DNA from: Nitrospirota bacterium | GTDB lineage: Bacteria; Nitrospirota; Thermodesulfovibrionia; Thermodesulfovibrionales; Dissulfurispiraceae | Assembly: GCA_023476565.1 (NCBI GenBank) | Contig: JAMCVZ010000073.1 | Coordinates: 1-54,064, forward strand | Length of the DNA: 54,064 nt | Reading direction: 5' to 3' | In this document: one piece after another, positions 16,411 through 25,486 of the stretch | Numbering within the stretch: position 1 is the stretch's first letter | Layout of the letters: every line of letters begins with the position of its first letter | Notes under the pieces: generated by a model | The model's input: the letters and a program-made list of their open reading frames with translations, nothing else | Databases searched by the model: none | What the model was told of the DNA's origin: nothing | Program-made: the position numbers and the translations under genes

Positions 16411-17799
16411 TCAGAACTCTCTCATAACGTCGAGCAGCCCGGCCTCAACACTATTTTTGATCTCCTCCAGAAGTACGCCGTCTGATGCCTCGAACCTCAG
16501 CACAAGAGCAGGCTGCGTATTCGAGGCCCTGATGAGGCCCCAACCGTCCGGAAAATTGATCCGTACCCCGTCAATATCGATAACCGGGTAATCCTTAAAG
16601 AAGTCTTTTACCCTCTCCACGACTTTAAATTTGATTTCATCAGGACAGTCGAACCTTATTTCGGGAGTCGATGCCGTCACCGGAACGTCTTTCAATAACT
16701 CTTTCAGGGAGTAGGGACTTCCGGCGTTTGCCATGATTTCTATAAGCCTTACGCTTGCATAGAGCGCGTCATCGTATCCGAAATAACGGTCGGCAAAGAA
16801 AATGTGTCCGCTCATCTCGCCCGCGAGGAGGCCGTGTGTCTCCTTCATCTTGCTTTTGATAAGGGAATGTCCTGTCTTCCACATGAGGGGCTTGCCGCCG
16901 TGCGCCGCTATATCGGCGTAGAGGGTTTGGGAGCATTTTACCTCCCCTATGATGGTTGCGCCGGGATTTGTTTTCAAGAGCGCCCGCGCAAAGATAATCA
17001 TGAGCCTGTCTCCCCATATTACGTCCCCCTCCTCATCGACGACGCCTATCCTGTCCGAATCGCCGTCATAGCCGATGCCGAGGTGCGCCCGCTCTTTCCT
17101 GACCGCGGCCCTGAGGTCTTTAATGTTCTCAAGCACGACGGGGTCCGGGTGGTGATTCGGGAAATTGCCGTCAGGCTCGCAATATAACTCAACAACATCG
17201 CAGCCCAGCCCTCTCAGCAATTCCGGAACAACGAGCCCCCCTGTCCCGTTGCCCGCATCTATGACTACTTTTATCCCCTCAAACGGAAGCCCGGGGTGCA
17301 TGCCGCTGATTTGATCCGTTACGTGTTCGAGGTAAGCGGGTATTATGTCATAGAGCCCGGTGCAGCCTGTGCCGGAGAGTGTTTCACCGCGCTCAACGAT
17401 TTCCCTGATCGCCTGGATCTTTTTCCCGAAGAGGGTCTCTGTGCCGACGCTGAGCTTCATGCCGTTAAATTCGGAGGGGTTGTGGCTGCCCGTTATCATA
17501 ATGCCGCCGTCGACAGGCAGCGTGAATAATGAGAAATATTGCAACGGCGTGGGGCATGTGCCGATATCGATAACATCCACGCCGCTCGCTGTGAGCGCAG
17601 CGGTCAGATTTTCAAAAACCTCCGGAGAGCTGAGTCTTACATCCCTGCCGACAGATATTTTAAGCCTGTCCCTTTTGGCATGTTTCCCGAGATATACGGC
17701 ATAGGCTTTGCCGATCGCCTGTACAGCTTCAGGAGTGAGGTCACGGCCCCATACCCCTCTGATATCATACTCCCTGAAAATGGATGGGTTAATGTTCAT
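16411..17799 (-). CDS. algC: Phosphomannomutase/phosphoglucomutase
   Basis: This 462-residue alpha-D-phosphohexomutase interconverts hexose 1- and 6-phosphates for nucleotide-sugar, LPS or exopolysaccharide synthesis. It has the phosphoserine loop MITGSHNPSEFNG (Ser105), the metal loop GYDGDSDRIG (Asp245, 247 and 249), the sugar-binding GEMSGHIFF and the C-terminal phosphate loop RASNTQPALVLRFEA. All four domains and all catalytic residues are in place, and the length is normal for AlgC-type enzymes. The gene lies downstream of PBP1A on the same strand with a 68-base gap. The symbol names the family; the substrate preference cannot be told. Confidence 0.93.
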   Translation of the reverse strand: MNINPSIFREYDIRGVWGRDLTPEAVQAIGKAYAVYLGKHAKRDRLKISVGRDVRLSSPEVFENLTAALTASGVDVIDIGTCPTPLQYFSLFTLPVDGGIMITGSHNPSEFNGMKLSVGTETLFGKKIQAIREIVERGETLSGTGCTGLYDIIPAYLEHVTDQISGMHPGLPFEGIKVVIDAGNGTGGLVVPELLRGLGCDVVELYCEPDGNFPNHHPDPVVLENIKDLRAAVRKERAHLGIGYDGDSDRIGVVDEEGDVIWGDRLMIIFARALLKTNPGATIIGEVKCSQTLYADIAAHGGKPLMWKTGHSLIKSKMKETHGLLAGEMSGHIFFADRYFGYDDALYASVRLIEIMANAGSPYSLKELLKDVPVTASTPEIRFDCPDEIKFKVVERVKDFFKDYPVIDIDGVRINFPDGWGLIRASNTQPALVLRFEASDGVLLEEIKNSVEAGLLDVMREF

Positions 17800-17867
17800 A
17801 GTCTGGCAATCCTTTCGCAGCAGGAATATTTAACTCTCCCGGCGCTCTCTGTGTTTTTTTAATTCCG

Positions 17868-20156
17868 TTAGTCGAGATCGGCAGGAGGCATTGCCTTCTC
17901 GATCCTGCCCGCTGAGGTTCCATACTCCCGGGGCTGTGTGCCCTCTTTGAAATACTCGAAGACAGCCGATGATTCGTTCGATGAAAGAAGACCCGTCACA
18001 GGGTCTATAGGCAAACTGACTATCCCTTCCGGGACGGGAAAATCAGCAGCGGGTTCACCGGAAAGCGTGCTCCTCATGAAACTGGCCCATATGGGAGCCG
18101 CCGCCCTTCCTCCCACCTCTCCCCGGCCGAGCGACCTCCTCATATCATCGAACCCGACCCACACGCATCCCACGAGCTGGGGCGTATAGCCTACAAACCA
18201 GGCATCCTTGTAATCGTTGCTCGTGCCTGTTTTGCCCGCAGCCGGCCTCCCTATATTCGCCCTCATGCCCGTTCCGTAACGAATGACGTCTTCCATCATG
18301 GATGTTATGAGGAACGATGTCTGGGGAGAGATCGCCTCAACCCCTTCGGGCTCGTTGCTTTCCAGGACGCCGCCGTTGAAATCGGTAACATATTTTATCG
18401 CTATCGGCTTCATCCTTACGCCGCCGTTGGCAAAGGTCGAGTAGGTTGCAGCCATTTCAAGAGGGGTGATGCTGATGGATCCGAGCGCTATGGTGAATTC
18501 CCTCGGCATGTCCGATTCTATACCGATATCGCGGGCGAACGCTATTACCTTGTCGATCCCGACCGCGTCTATGAGCTTTACTGTCACGACATTTCTCGAG
18601 TATGCGAGCGCCTCTCGCAACCGGGTCGGCCCGTAATACTTGTGATCATAATTCTCGGGCTTCCAGTCACCGTTGGGTCCGCCGGGATATGATACGGGGG
18701 CGTCGTTTATTATGCTGGCCGGAGTGAAATTGTTCTCCAGGGCGGCTGCATAGATTATCGGTTTGAATGAGGAGCCCGGCTGCCTCTTCGCAAGCACAGC
18801 CCTGTTGAATTCAGCCTTTGTAAAGCTGTACCCCCCGACGAGCGCCCTGATGAAACCGGTTTCAGGCTCTATGGCCGCAAGCGCGCCCTCTACCTCGGGT
18901 TCCTGTTCAAGGCTGAAGGTTACGGCTCTGCCGGTAAGCGCCTTGAATTTGACCCATATGATATCACCTCGGTGCAGGATGTCCGTAAGCCTGAAGCTCT
19001 TTATGGTGTTCATCCGTCCTGTAGACCTGTTGATGACCGTGGATGCCCAGAGCGCGTCGCCGAGCATCAGTTTCCCGGTAATTCCCCGCGCCTTGACGGT
19101 TGCCTCTTTCGGGCCTATGGAAAGGACTACGCCGGTCGAAATATCCCCTGCAGATGCCGAGAAGGATACCCTGTTTTCGCCTGTACTGTCTTTTGCGTCG
19201 TCCTTATGCCCTATCGGGCCCCTCCATCCTCTTCTCTTATCGACATCACGCAATCCGTCCTGCAATGCCCTCTGGGCATGTGCCTGGGCGTTTTTATTCA
19301 AAGTGGTATATACCCTCAGGCCGCCTTTGTAAACCGTTTCCACACCGTATTTCTGCTCAAGCTGCTGCCTGACATATTCAAGAAAATAATTATAGGTCTC
19401 GGTGCTTGCCCTCAATGAGGAGAGGGAGATCAGGGCGGTTTTTGCCGCCTTTCTCTCGGACGGCTTGACGTACCCTTCCTCTTCCATTCTCGCGAGCACG
19501 ACCTCCTGGCGCTCCTTTGCCTTCACCAGGTCGTTATACGGGGAATAAGTGGCAGGCGCCTTGACGAGCCCGGCGAGCATGGCCGCCTCAGGCAAAGTGA
19601 TCTGGCCCACCGACTTGCCGAAGTACGTCCGGGACGCCATCTCGACGCCGTAAGCGCCGTGCCCGAAATATACCTTGTTGAGATACAGTTCGAGAATTTC
19701 CTTTTTGGTAAGCTCTTTTTCGAGCTTTACGGCAAGCTGGGCCTCTCTTACTTTCCGCTTGATGGTCTTCTCCGGGGAAAGGAACATGATCTTTGCCAAT
19801 TGCTGGGTGATGGTGCTGCCGCCCTCTTTCAGGCTGGCATGCAGGATATCCTTGACCAGCGCGCGGGCGATACCGATGTAATCTATACCTTTATGTCGCC
19901 AGAACCGCGAATCCTCGACGGCGATAACAGCGTTTTTCAGGTTTGCGGGGATCTTGTCAATGGGAACGAATATCCCTTTCTCCACCTTGAACTCCCCTAT
20001 CAGGGAATCGTCATCGGCATATATCTTTGCGCCGCTTGTTACCTGGTATTTCTTCAGTTCCGCGATGGAGGGTATGCTGTTTGCGACTGCAAGATATCCG
20101 CCGGCTACAAGACCGAAACTAAGGACTACGATGGTAAGAATTATTTTGAAACGCAT
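17868..20156 (-). CDS. mrcA: Penicillin-binding protein 1A (bifunctional)
   Basis: This 762-residue class A PBP has one N-terminal membrane anchor (about residues 5-27). The GT51 glycosyltransferase domain carries catalytic Glu81 in VEDSRFWRHKGIDY, plus GGSTITQQLAK. An OB-like insert follows. The transpeptidase domain shows QPGSSFKP (SxxK serine), YSRNVV (SxN) and AGKTGTSND (KTG). It polymerises and cross-links peptidoglycan at the outer face of the inner membrane. The length is slightly below E. coli PBP1A. It is divergent from the ogt gene, and the roughly 170-base gap between them must hold both promoters. Confidence 0.95.
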   Translation of the reverse strand: MRFKIILTIVVLSFGLVAGGYLAVANSIPSIAELKKYQVTSGAKIYADDDSLIGEFKVEKGIFVPIDKIPANLKNAVIAVEDSRFWRHKGIDYIGIARALVKDILHASLKEGGSTITQQLAKIMFLSPEKTIKRKVREAQLAVKLEKELTKKEILELYLNKVYFGHGAYGVEMASRTYFGKSVGQITLPEAAMLAGLVKAPATYSPYNDLVKAKERQEVVLARMEEEGYVKPSERKAAKTALISLSSLRASTETYNYFLEYVRQQLEQKYGVETVYKGGLRVYTTLNKNAQAHAQRALQDGLRDVDKRRGWRGPIGHKDDAKDSTGENRVSFSASAGDISTGVVLSIGPKEATVKARGITGKLMLGDALWASTVINRSTGRMNTIKSFRLTDILHRGDIIWVKFKALTGRAVTFSLEQEPEVEGALAAIEPETGFIRALVGGYSFTKAEFNRAVLAKRQPGSSFKPIIYAAALENNFTPASIINDAPVSYPGGPNGDWKPENYDHKYYGPTRLREALAYSRNVVTVKLIDAVGIDKVIAFARDIGIESDMPREFTIALGSISITPLEMAATYSTFANGGVRMKPIAIKYVTDFNGGVLESNEPEGVEAISPQTSFLITSMMEDVIRYGTGMRANIGRPAAGKTGTSNDYKDAWFVGYTPQLVGCVWVGFDDMRRSLGRGEVGGRAAAPIWASFMRSTLSGEPAADFPVPEGIVSLPIDPVTGLLSSNESSAVFEYFKEGTQPREYGTSAGRIEKAMPPADLD

Positions 20157-20329
20157 TTATAAATTATAAAGAGTAAGTACCGAAATTTACAACCCGGGTG
20201 GGAAGAGCATTACCCCTCTGCTTTCCATTTTATCATTATCGTTTATTGTTGGTAAAATAGGGTATGTGTGGGAGCCGGACTTTCCGGCAGCAGGAGATAA
20301 GCTGCTTATGAGTTAAGGAGGATCAGCAG

Positions 20330-20869
20330 GTGAAACACGAAACCTTTAAGTACAACAGCCCTGTAGGCGATATCTACTGTGTTTTTGACGGGCCTTTTCT
20401 GGTAGAGCTGTCCATAGGAGAGGAAGAGGCAATGAAACAGGCGGGCGGCTATAGGCAAGGGGCGATAGGAAAAGGCAAAAGCGGAAACAGCAGGTATTCG
20501 ATACCCGTGGCCTCTCGCCTCTCGCCTATAGCCTGTGCTTTTTTTGAAGAGCTCGCTTCCTATTTCGACGGCACGTTGCGGGAATTCAAGCAAAAGGTCA
20601 GATTTACTCAGGGAACAGCTTTCGAGCGGAGTGTCTGGCTTGCTCTCAGGGATATCCCCTATGGCGAGACCCGCACCTATAAATGGATGGCCGGGAAGAT
20701 CGGCAGACCGAAGGCGCTCAGGGCAACGGGCCGGGCGCTCGGGAAGAACCCCCTGCCGATAGTCCTGCCCTGCCACAGGATTATCGCATCAAACGGCTCC
20801 ATGTGCGGCTTCTCAGGCGGGGTGGAGGTTAAGATATGGCTGCTGAGGCATGAAAAGAAGGATATATAA
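20330..20869 (+). CDS. ogt: Methylated-DNA-protein cysteine methyltransferase with palindromic insertion
   Basis: This is a repair protein that transfers alkyl groups from O6-alkylguanine to its own Cys148 in LPCHRII. Other family features are TAFERSVWLALRDIPYGET (helix-turn-helix), RATGRALGKN (Asn/Arg finger) and GFSGG near the end. The GTG start is preceded by AAGGAGG at ideal spacing. Residues 40-67 (roughly GYRQGAIGKGKSGNSRYS and on) are not part of the family. They are encoded by an imperfect inverted repeat, and the reading frame stays open through it. The insert falls between the N-terminal domain and the DNA-binding part, where a loop may tolerate it. Confidence 0.92.
   Translation: MKHETFKYNSPVGDIYCVFDGPFLVELSIGEEEAMKQAGGYRQGAIGKGKSGNSRYSIPVASRLSPIACAFFEELASYFDGTLREFKQKVRFTQGTAFERSVWLALRDIPYGETRTYKWMAGKIGRPKALRATGRALGKNPLPIVLPCHRIIASNGSMCGFSGGVEVKIWLLRHEKKDI
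20449..20531. repeat. Palindromic element inserted in ogt
   Basis: CTATAGGCAAGGGGCGAT at 20449-20466 is an imperfect inverted match to CTCGCCTCTCGCCTATAG ending at 20531. The outermost 8 bases (CTATAGGC) match exactly. The 83-bp unit is kept in frame within the coding sequence, like the Rickettsia palindromic elements. No second copy was noticed in this window. Confidence 0.6.
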
Positions 20870-20894
20870 AGATAACATATGAATCCTCTTGCTA

Positions 20895-20920
20895 CCGGGA
20901 GAGCACATGTACTCTCCCGG
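20895..20920. terminator. Bidirectional terminator between ogt and the small transporter
   Basis: CCGGGAGAG (20895-20903) and CTCTCCCGG (20912-20920) form a perfect 9-bp stem with an 8-base loop between convergent genes. The T-run after it is short (TGTTTCTT), so it is a moderate-strength candidate. Confidence 0.6.
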
Positions 20921-20927
20921 ATGTTTC

Positions 20928-21293
20928 TTAATGTTTGCCTTTCCTTCTGCTTTCGCTCCAGCCCAGAAGAAAGACCCCTGCAGAGATGAGTATGGTGCCG
21001 ACAGTTATATGGATGGTTATCGCCTCTCCGAGAAGAAAGTGCGAAGCAAAGGCGACCGAGATATAGAGCACCGATGCCGCTGAAAGGGCAATGGAAAGCC
21101 GGGTGCTTTTTAAAATCTGCATCCATGCGATGAATGAGATGATGTAAAAGCTGTACCCGACCGGGATAAGATAATTGACCTTCCATCCCGATGTCCTGAC
21201 AGCGCCCAGTTTTACCAGGATTTGCGCGGCCGTATCGGATGTCACCAGGAGGAACCAGAAGAAGGCCGCCTTTAATTTTTTGGGTTCAGGCAT
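20928..21293 (-). CDS. Small multidrug/EamA-type four-TM transporter
   Basis: This 121-residue protein has four hydrophobic helices: SDTAAQILVKLGA in TM1, then about residues 40-60, 66-88 and 93-112. The pattern WMQILKSTRLSIALSAASVLY followed by HFLLGEAITIH matches the EmrE/ArnE-like half-size members of the drug/metabolite transporter superfamily. The Glu in LLGE is typical of the third helix. The substrate is unknown; drug export and undecaprenyl-linked sugar flipping are both possible. It is a single gene with its own direction, ending near the terminator shared with ogt. Confidence 0.75.
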   Translation of the reverse strand: MPEPKKLKAAFFWFLLVTSDTAAQILVKLGAVRTSGWKVNYLIPVGYSFYIISFIAWMQILKSTRLSIALSAASVLYISVAFASHFLLGEAITIHITVGTILISAGVFLLGWSESRRKGKH

Positions 21294-21410
21294 CTTGATT
21301 TTTATGGGAGTCCTGTGTGGAGGCTTGTTGTGAATAGATAAAAGATTGTGCTTTTTGTCTCATAAAACCCTTTTCCTATTATACTATTAATCCGGTATTA
21401 TAGATTAACC

Positions 21411-22310
21411 ATGGCGCCCTTCGATATACATGATAAACCCGCATGCCTTGCAAATATTCTGGTGCTGGACCTTGATGGTTCCGTCTCCCTGCCCGGCATG
21501 ATAACGAGATTGGACCTGAGGAGCTATGAGGAGAAAGTCCGCTACTATGCCGGATTCGGCGATATGGCAGCACTGGAAAGGGCCATTGAGGAGGAGGCCG
21601 GCGCACCCCGCATCGTTTTCCTCGGCAGCGGGGACTTCCACCATATAAGCTACCTGCTCATAAAGCACATGCCGCAGACTGTTCAGGTGATTGTGTTCGA
21701 TAATCACCCTGACAACATGTTTTTCCCTGCCGGCATACACTGCGGCTCCTGGGTATACCATGCAAGCAAACTGCCCAATGTATCGAATATCGCGGTATTC
21801 GGAATCGCCTCGCGGGACATAGCAGGGCCGGACCTCTTCCAGAACCGCTTCTCGGTCATCAAAGCAGGAAAGGTGAAATACTACTGCCTGGCGCCTGTAT
21901 CAAAACTCGCAAAACTCCTGGGCGGCCCCGGAATAGAGGACATCAGCGCTTCTCAAAAAAGCATGGCCGAAATAGTGGAGAGGCATGTACGCAATAACGG
22001 CAGCCCGGTTTACCTGTCCATCGATAAGGATGTGCTGGCACACAGCGTTGTGGGGGCGACCTGGGACCAGGGAAAGATGCGGGAAGACGAGCTGCTCACA
22101 TGCATCGGAACCATAGCCCCGAAGGTTATTGCCGCCGATGTCGCCGGCGATATATCCTCATACAACTACAGAAGCTTCATGAAGCGTCTGATGAGAAGAT
22201 TGGACGGATATGAGCCTGTACCCGGCCCTCTCGAAGAGGCAAGGCTCAGGCATGGGGATATTAACATGAAAATAGTATCTTTGCTCGGGAAAAGAAGGGG
22301 ACGTTGTTGA
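21411..22310 (+). CDS. Arginase/ureohydrolase-like protein
   Basis: The 299-residue protein has the metal-site pattern of the arginase fold: GSGDFHHISYLL (first His), IVFDNHPDN (DxHxD-like) and YLSIDKDVL (DxD-like), followed by TWDQGKM. Substrate-binding loops differ from true arginase or agmatinase, so the reaction is unknown. The stop codon (22308-22310) lies inside the left terminal repeat of the RAYT-2 element. The last residues (RGRC) are therefore supplied by the mobile element, and the original C-terminus may have been longer. The start ATG at 21411 has no obvious Shine-Dalgarno, so translation may be weak or begin elsewhere. Confidence 0.75.
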   Translation: MAPFDIHDKPACLANILVLDLDGSVSLPGMITRLDLRSYEEKVRYYAGFGDMAALERAIEEEAGAPRIVFLGSGDFHHISYLLIKHMPQTVQVIVFDNHPDNMFFPAGIHCGSWVYHASKLPNVSNIAVFGIASRDIAGPDLFQNRFSVIKAGKVKYYCLAPVSKLAKLLGGPGIEDISASQKSMAEIVERHVRNNGSPVYLSIDKDVLAHSVVGATWDQGKMREDELLTCIGTIAPKVIAADVAGDISSYNYRSFMKRLMRRLDGYEPVPGPLEEARLRHGDINMKIVSLLGKRRGRC

Positions 22311-23345
22311 CTTACTTGACTTAATTGCAATGAAGGGATACTATAGGCAGCATGCCACGCCAGGCGAGACTTGATTTTCCCGGCACCTTGCACCATGCGA
22401 TATGCAGGGGAATTGAAAAACGCAAGATCGTCACTGACGATCAGGACCGGGATACTTTTGTAAAACGGTTGGGACAAACAGCCACCGAAACTGGAACTAT
22501 CATTTACGCTTGGGCCTTAATGACGAACCATGCCCATATTTTTCTTAGAAGCGGTACCAAGGGCATATCACAGTTCATGAGGAAACTGTTGACAGGGTAT
22601 GCCGTTACCTACAATCGGAGGTACGACAGGCACGGCTATTTGTTTCAGAATCGGTATAAATCCATAATATGCGAAGAAGAGCCTTATTTTCTCGAACTTG
22701 TAAGGTACATCCATCTCAATCCGATGCGGGTGGGCCTGGTGTTTACACTGGATGAACTGGACAGGTATCCTTATTGCGGGCACAGTATTCTCATGGGGAT
22801 GCACTCGCAGAAGTGGCAGGATCGGGATTATGTGCTGGGCCGGTTCGGAGCAACGGAAAGGAAGGCGAAAAGAGAATACAGAAAATTTATCGAAGCAGGT
22901 ATTGGACAGGGGAGACGACTGGAATTGGTAGGCGGAGGGCTGATCCGATCGGCGGGCGGATGGGCGCAGGTGATATCAATGAGGAGGAAAAAGGAAACCG
23001 GCTTTTCTGATGAAAGAATACTGGGCAGCGGTAAATTTGTCGAAAAGATGGTTTCTGAAGCTGAAGAAAGACAGAAAAAAATGTTTTCAGGATCACGGGC
23101 GGAAATAGTTGAAGAAGTGCTGAAATCTGTGTGCGATAAAGAAGGGGTTCAAATTTCAGAGTTGAAGGGTGGCAGTCGGCGGCGAATAATTTCACAGATC
23201 CGCATGAAAATATCCCATCAATTAATTGAGGGGCATGGTATCCCGATGGCAACAGTAGCGCGAGAAGTCGGAGTGACTACCTCGGCGCTTTCCAAAATGA
23301 TGAAAAAAACACGGACTAAAAGTTGACTAATTCAACAACGTCCCC
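22297..23345 (+). mobile_element. RAYT element 2 with 14-bp inverted ends
   Basis: GGGGACGTTGTTGA at 22297-22310 and its exact reverse complement TCAACAACGTCCCC at 23332-23345 bound one transposase gene. The element inserted at the 3' end of the arginase-like gene, providing its stop codon. The ends share the GGGGAC lead with the RAYT-1 family but differ after that, so they define a second specificity. Confidence 0.8.
22352..23326 (+). CDS. REP-associated tyrosine transposase, long form
   Basis: This 324-residue Y1 transposase starts MPRQARLDFPGTLHHAICRG, with the HUH motif in TNHAHIFLRSG and the catalytic-tyrosine helix in YFLELVRYIHLNPMRVGLV. The C-terminal third (from about residue 230) is an added helical domain ending in a helix-turn-helix-like segment (HGIPMATVAREVGVTTSAL). 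It resembles the DnaA-C/Xre-like tail found in the longer RAYT group. No frameshift is visible. It is a different subfamily from the 221-residue transposase at the window start, and both sit inside inverted repeats. Confidence 0.9.
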   Translation: MPRQARLDFPGTLHHAICRGIEKRKIVTDDQDRDTFVKRLGQTATETGTIIYAWALMTNHAHIFLRSGTKGISQFMRKLLTGYAVTYNRRYDRHGYLFQNRYKSIICEEEPYFLELVRYIHLNPMRVGLVFTLDELDRYPYCGHSILMGMHSQKWQDRDYVLGRFGATERKAKREYRKFIEAGIGQGRRLELVGGGLIRSAGGWAQVISMRRKKETGFSDERILGSGKFVEKMVSEAEERQKKMFSGSRAEIVEEVLKSVCDKEGVQISELKGGSRRRIISQIRMKISHQLIEGHGIPMATVAREVGVTTSALSKMMKKTRTKS

Positions 23346-23459
23346 TAAATGCTAAATGCACTAAATGCATATGTCCTCAGATTTATTAAAACTTGAAACA
23401 TCTTATTTTTTATGATATATGGTAAATATGACCCCAGGTTTCCCGGTACATGCAATTGT

Positions 23460-23822
23460 ATGGTGAAGGTAAAAAGGATATATGAGCAGGCATCCCCTGA
23501 CGACGGCAGGCGTATCCTTGTCGACAGGCTGTGGCCGAGAGGGATAAAAAAGGATAAGGCCGACATTGACGAATGGGTAAAGGAGATAGCCCCCAGCAAC
23601 GAGCTCAGGAAATGGTTCTCTCACGAGCCCTCCCGGTGGCAGGAATTTAAAAGTAAATACAAAGATGAATTAAAGGGCAAAACGGAGTTGGTGGAGAAGC
23701 TGAGGGCCGGGAAGGGTACGACCACTCTTTTGTTCTCCGCCAGAGATGCCGAACACAACAATGCCGTTGCTTTGAAAGAAATATTAGAGGGGAAACATAA
23801 TCCAAGAAGAGGTGAAAGATGA
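23460..23822 (+). CDS. DUF488 family protein
   Basis: The product MVKVKRIYEQ... (120 residues) has the DUF488 signature GRRILVDRLWPRGIKKDK, then KEIAPSNELRKWFSHEP, WQEFKSKYKDEL and TTLLFSARDAEHNNAV. The biochemical function is unknown; the family is common, single-domain and cytosolic. I chose the ATG at 23460 because it starts the conserved domain; an earlier frame to 23412 adds 16 unconserved residues. The stop overlaps the ATG of the HtrA gene (ATGA), which points to co-translation with a periplasmic protease. Confidence 0.85.
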   Translation: MVKVKRIYEQASPDDGRRILVDRLWPRGIKKDKADIDEWVKEIAPSNELRKWFSHEPSRWQEFKSKYKDELKGKTELVEKLRAGKGTTTLLFSARDAEHNNAVALKEILEGKHNPRRGER

Positions 23823-25291
23823 AAGATGCGAATTTCGCCAAGATTGTCCGGTTGATGCTCATAAGCCTGATTATCGGTTTTGCTGTTTCTGTGTCGTTTG
23901 ACCTCCAGCGGGTTGCCATGGCCGTAGATCCGGTCGTTTCACCGGAGGCAAAGCAATTCCTTAACACAATGAGCAAGTCTCTGGCTGAGGTGGCTGAGGC
24001 CGCAAAACCCTCCGTTGTCAATATATCCACCACAACGACCGTTGAAATGGGAGAACAGCCCTACGGTGAGTTCTTCAACGATCCTCTTTTCAAGAAATTT
24101 TTCGGTGACGATTCCGACTCGATGCCAAAGAGGAAATTCAGGTCCGCGGCACTCGGATCGGGGGTGATCGTATCCAGGGACGGCTATATACTCACTGCCT
24201 CCCATGTGGTGCAGAATGCGGAAGAGATTAAAATAATCCTGAACGATAAAAGGGAATTCAAGGGCAGGGTTATCGGCATTGATCCCCGGACGGATGTCGC
24301 GGTGATCAAGATTGACGCAAAAGACCTTCCGGCAATAAAGATGGGGAATTCAGGTAGTGCAAAGGCAGGGGATGTAGTTATTGCCATAGGGAATCCCTTC
24401 GGCCTGACCCAGACAATAACCATGGGAATCGTGAGCGCCGTCGGGAGGGCCAATGTAGGCATCTCTGAGTATGAAGATTTCATACAGACCGATGCTGCAA
24501 TCAATCCGGGGAACTCGGGAGGGGCGCTTGTCAATACAAACGGTGAGCTCATCGGCATAAATACGGCAATTTTTTCGACAAGCGGCGGCTTTATGGGAAT
24601 CGGGTTCGCCATTCCCTCAAACCTGGTGAATACTGTTGCACAGAGCATTATCAAGTACGGGAAGGTCATTCGCGGCTGGTTCGGCATAACGATACAGGAC
24701 CTTACTCCCGAACTCGCAAAATCCTTCGGGATAAAGCAGGAAAAGGGCGCGCTGGTGACGGACGTGATGAAGAACAGCCCTGCTGAAAGGGCCGGGTTCA
24801 AACGGGGTGATCTCATTGTAGAGTTCGACGGAAAGCCCGTAGAGAGCCCGGCAAAACTCAGGAATACGGTTGCAAATACAGCGCCTGGTAAGGTCGCGAA
24901 GGTAAAAATCATCAGAGAGGGCAGGGCGGAAACGCTTACCGCGACCATAGGAGAATTCCCCGTGATGAAACCGGCGAAAAAGGGCGAGCCGAAAAAAGGA
25001 GAATATGAAAATGCCCTGAAGGGTGTGTCTGTCCAGGACCTCACTCCTGATTTAAGGAAAGGCCTGAACATACCTGACGATGTAAAAGGCGTAATCGTTG
25101 TCAATGTTAGCGATGAAAGCCCGGCGCGTGACGTACTTACGAAAGGTGATGTTATTCAGGAAATAAACCGCAGGACAATAAGGGGGCTAAAAGACTATGA
25201 GGATATTGTCTCCAGGATAGGGGCTGCCGAAAGTGTTCTCCTGCTTGTTTACAGGAATGGAGGATATATTTATGTGACGATCAAACGATGA
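23819..25291 (+). CDS. degP: HtrA/DegP-type periplasmic serine protease
   Basis: This 490-residue Do-type protease has an N-terminal signal segment (about residues 8-36). The trypsin-like domain carries the triad His129 (ILTASHVV), Asp159 (DPRTDVAV) and Ser233 (NPGNSGGAL). Two PDZ domains follow (about residues 280-375 and 395-490). It degrades or refolds damaged envelope proteins. All catalytic residues are intact. It is translationally coupled to DUF488 by ATGA and is followed by a clear rho-independent terminator, so the two genes form one short operon. Confidence 0.95.
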   Translation: MKDANFAKIVRLMLISLIIGFAVSVSFDLQRVAMAVDPVVSPEAKQFLNTMSKSLAEVAEAAKPSVVNISTTTTVEMGEQPYGEFFNDPLFKKFFGDDSDSMPKRKFRSAALGSGVIVSRDGYILTASHVVQNAEEIKIILNDKREFKGRVIGIDPRTDVAVIKIDAKDLPAIKMGNSGSAKAGDVVIAIGNPFGLTQTITMGIVSAVGRANVGISEYEDFIQTDAAINPGNSGGALVNTNGELIGINTAIFSTSGGFMGIGFAIPSNLVNTVAQSIIKYGKVIRGWFGITIQDLTPELAKSFGIKQEKGALVTDVMKNSPAERAGFKRGDLIVEFDGKPVESPAKLRNTVANTAPGKVAKVKIIREGRAETLTATIGEFPVMKPAKKGEPKKGEYENALKGVSVQDLTPDLRKGLNIPDDVKGVIVVNVSDESPARDVLTKGDVIQEINRRTIRGLKDYEDIVSRIGAAESVLLLVYRNGGYIYVTIKR

Positions 25292-25320
25292 TTTCCTTAA
25301 GAAGTTGAGGGGGACAGGAG

Positions 25321-25366
25321 AAAACAGCCGAACTTAACCGAAGGTGAAGTTCGGCTGTTTTGTTTT
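25321..25366 (+). terminator. Rho-independent terminator after degP
   Basis: AAAACAGCCGAACTT (25321-25335) pairs perfectly with AAGTTCGGCTGTTTT (25347-25361) and is followed by GTTTTT. It is the strongest terminator in the window. Confidence 0.9.
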
Positions 25367-25405
25367 TCGGGAGGGGCGAGAGGGACACGAGCAAAGTCGG
25401 CTTCT

Positions 25406-25433
25406 TTGAGATAAGTACTTCTGGTGATATAAT
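25406..25433 (+). promoter_or_regulatory. Candidate sigma-70-type promoter of the nor region
   Basis: TTGAGA (25406-25411) and a perfect TATAAT (25428-25433) are separated by 16 bases. It lies after the degP terminator and upstream of the small peptide and norC. I saw no clear FNR/NnrR-type palindrome next to it. Confidence 0.5.
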
Positions 25434-25486
25434 TACTATGGTGATGTGTGTCTTGAATGTCGGCCGGATGTAATAAGAAACTCCAT

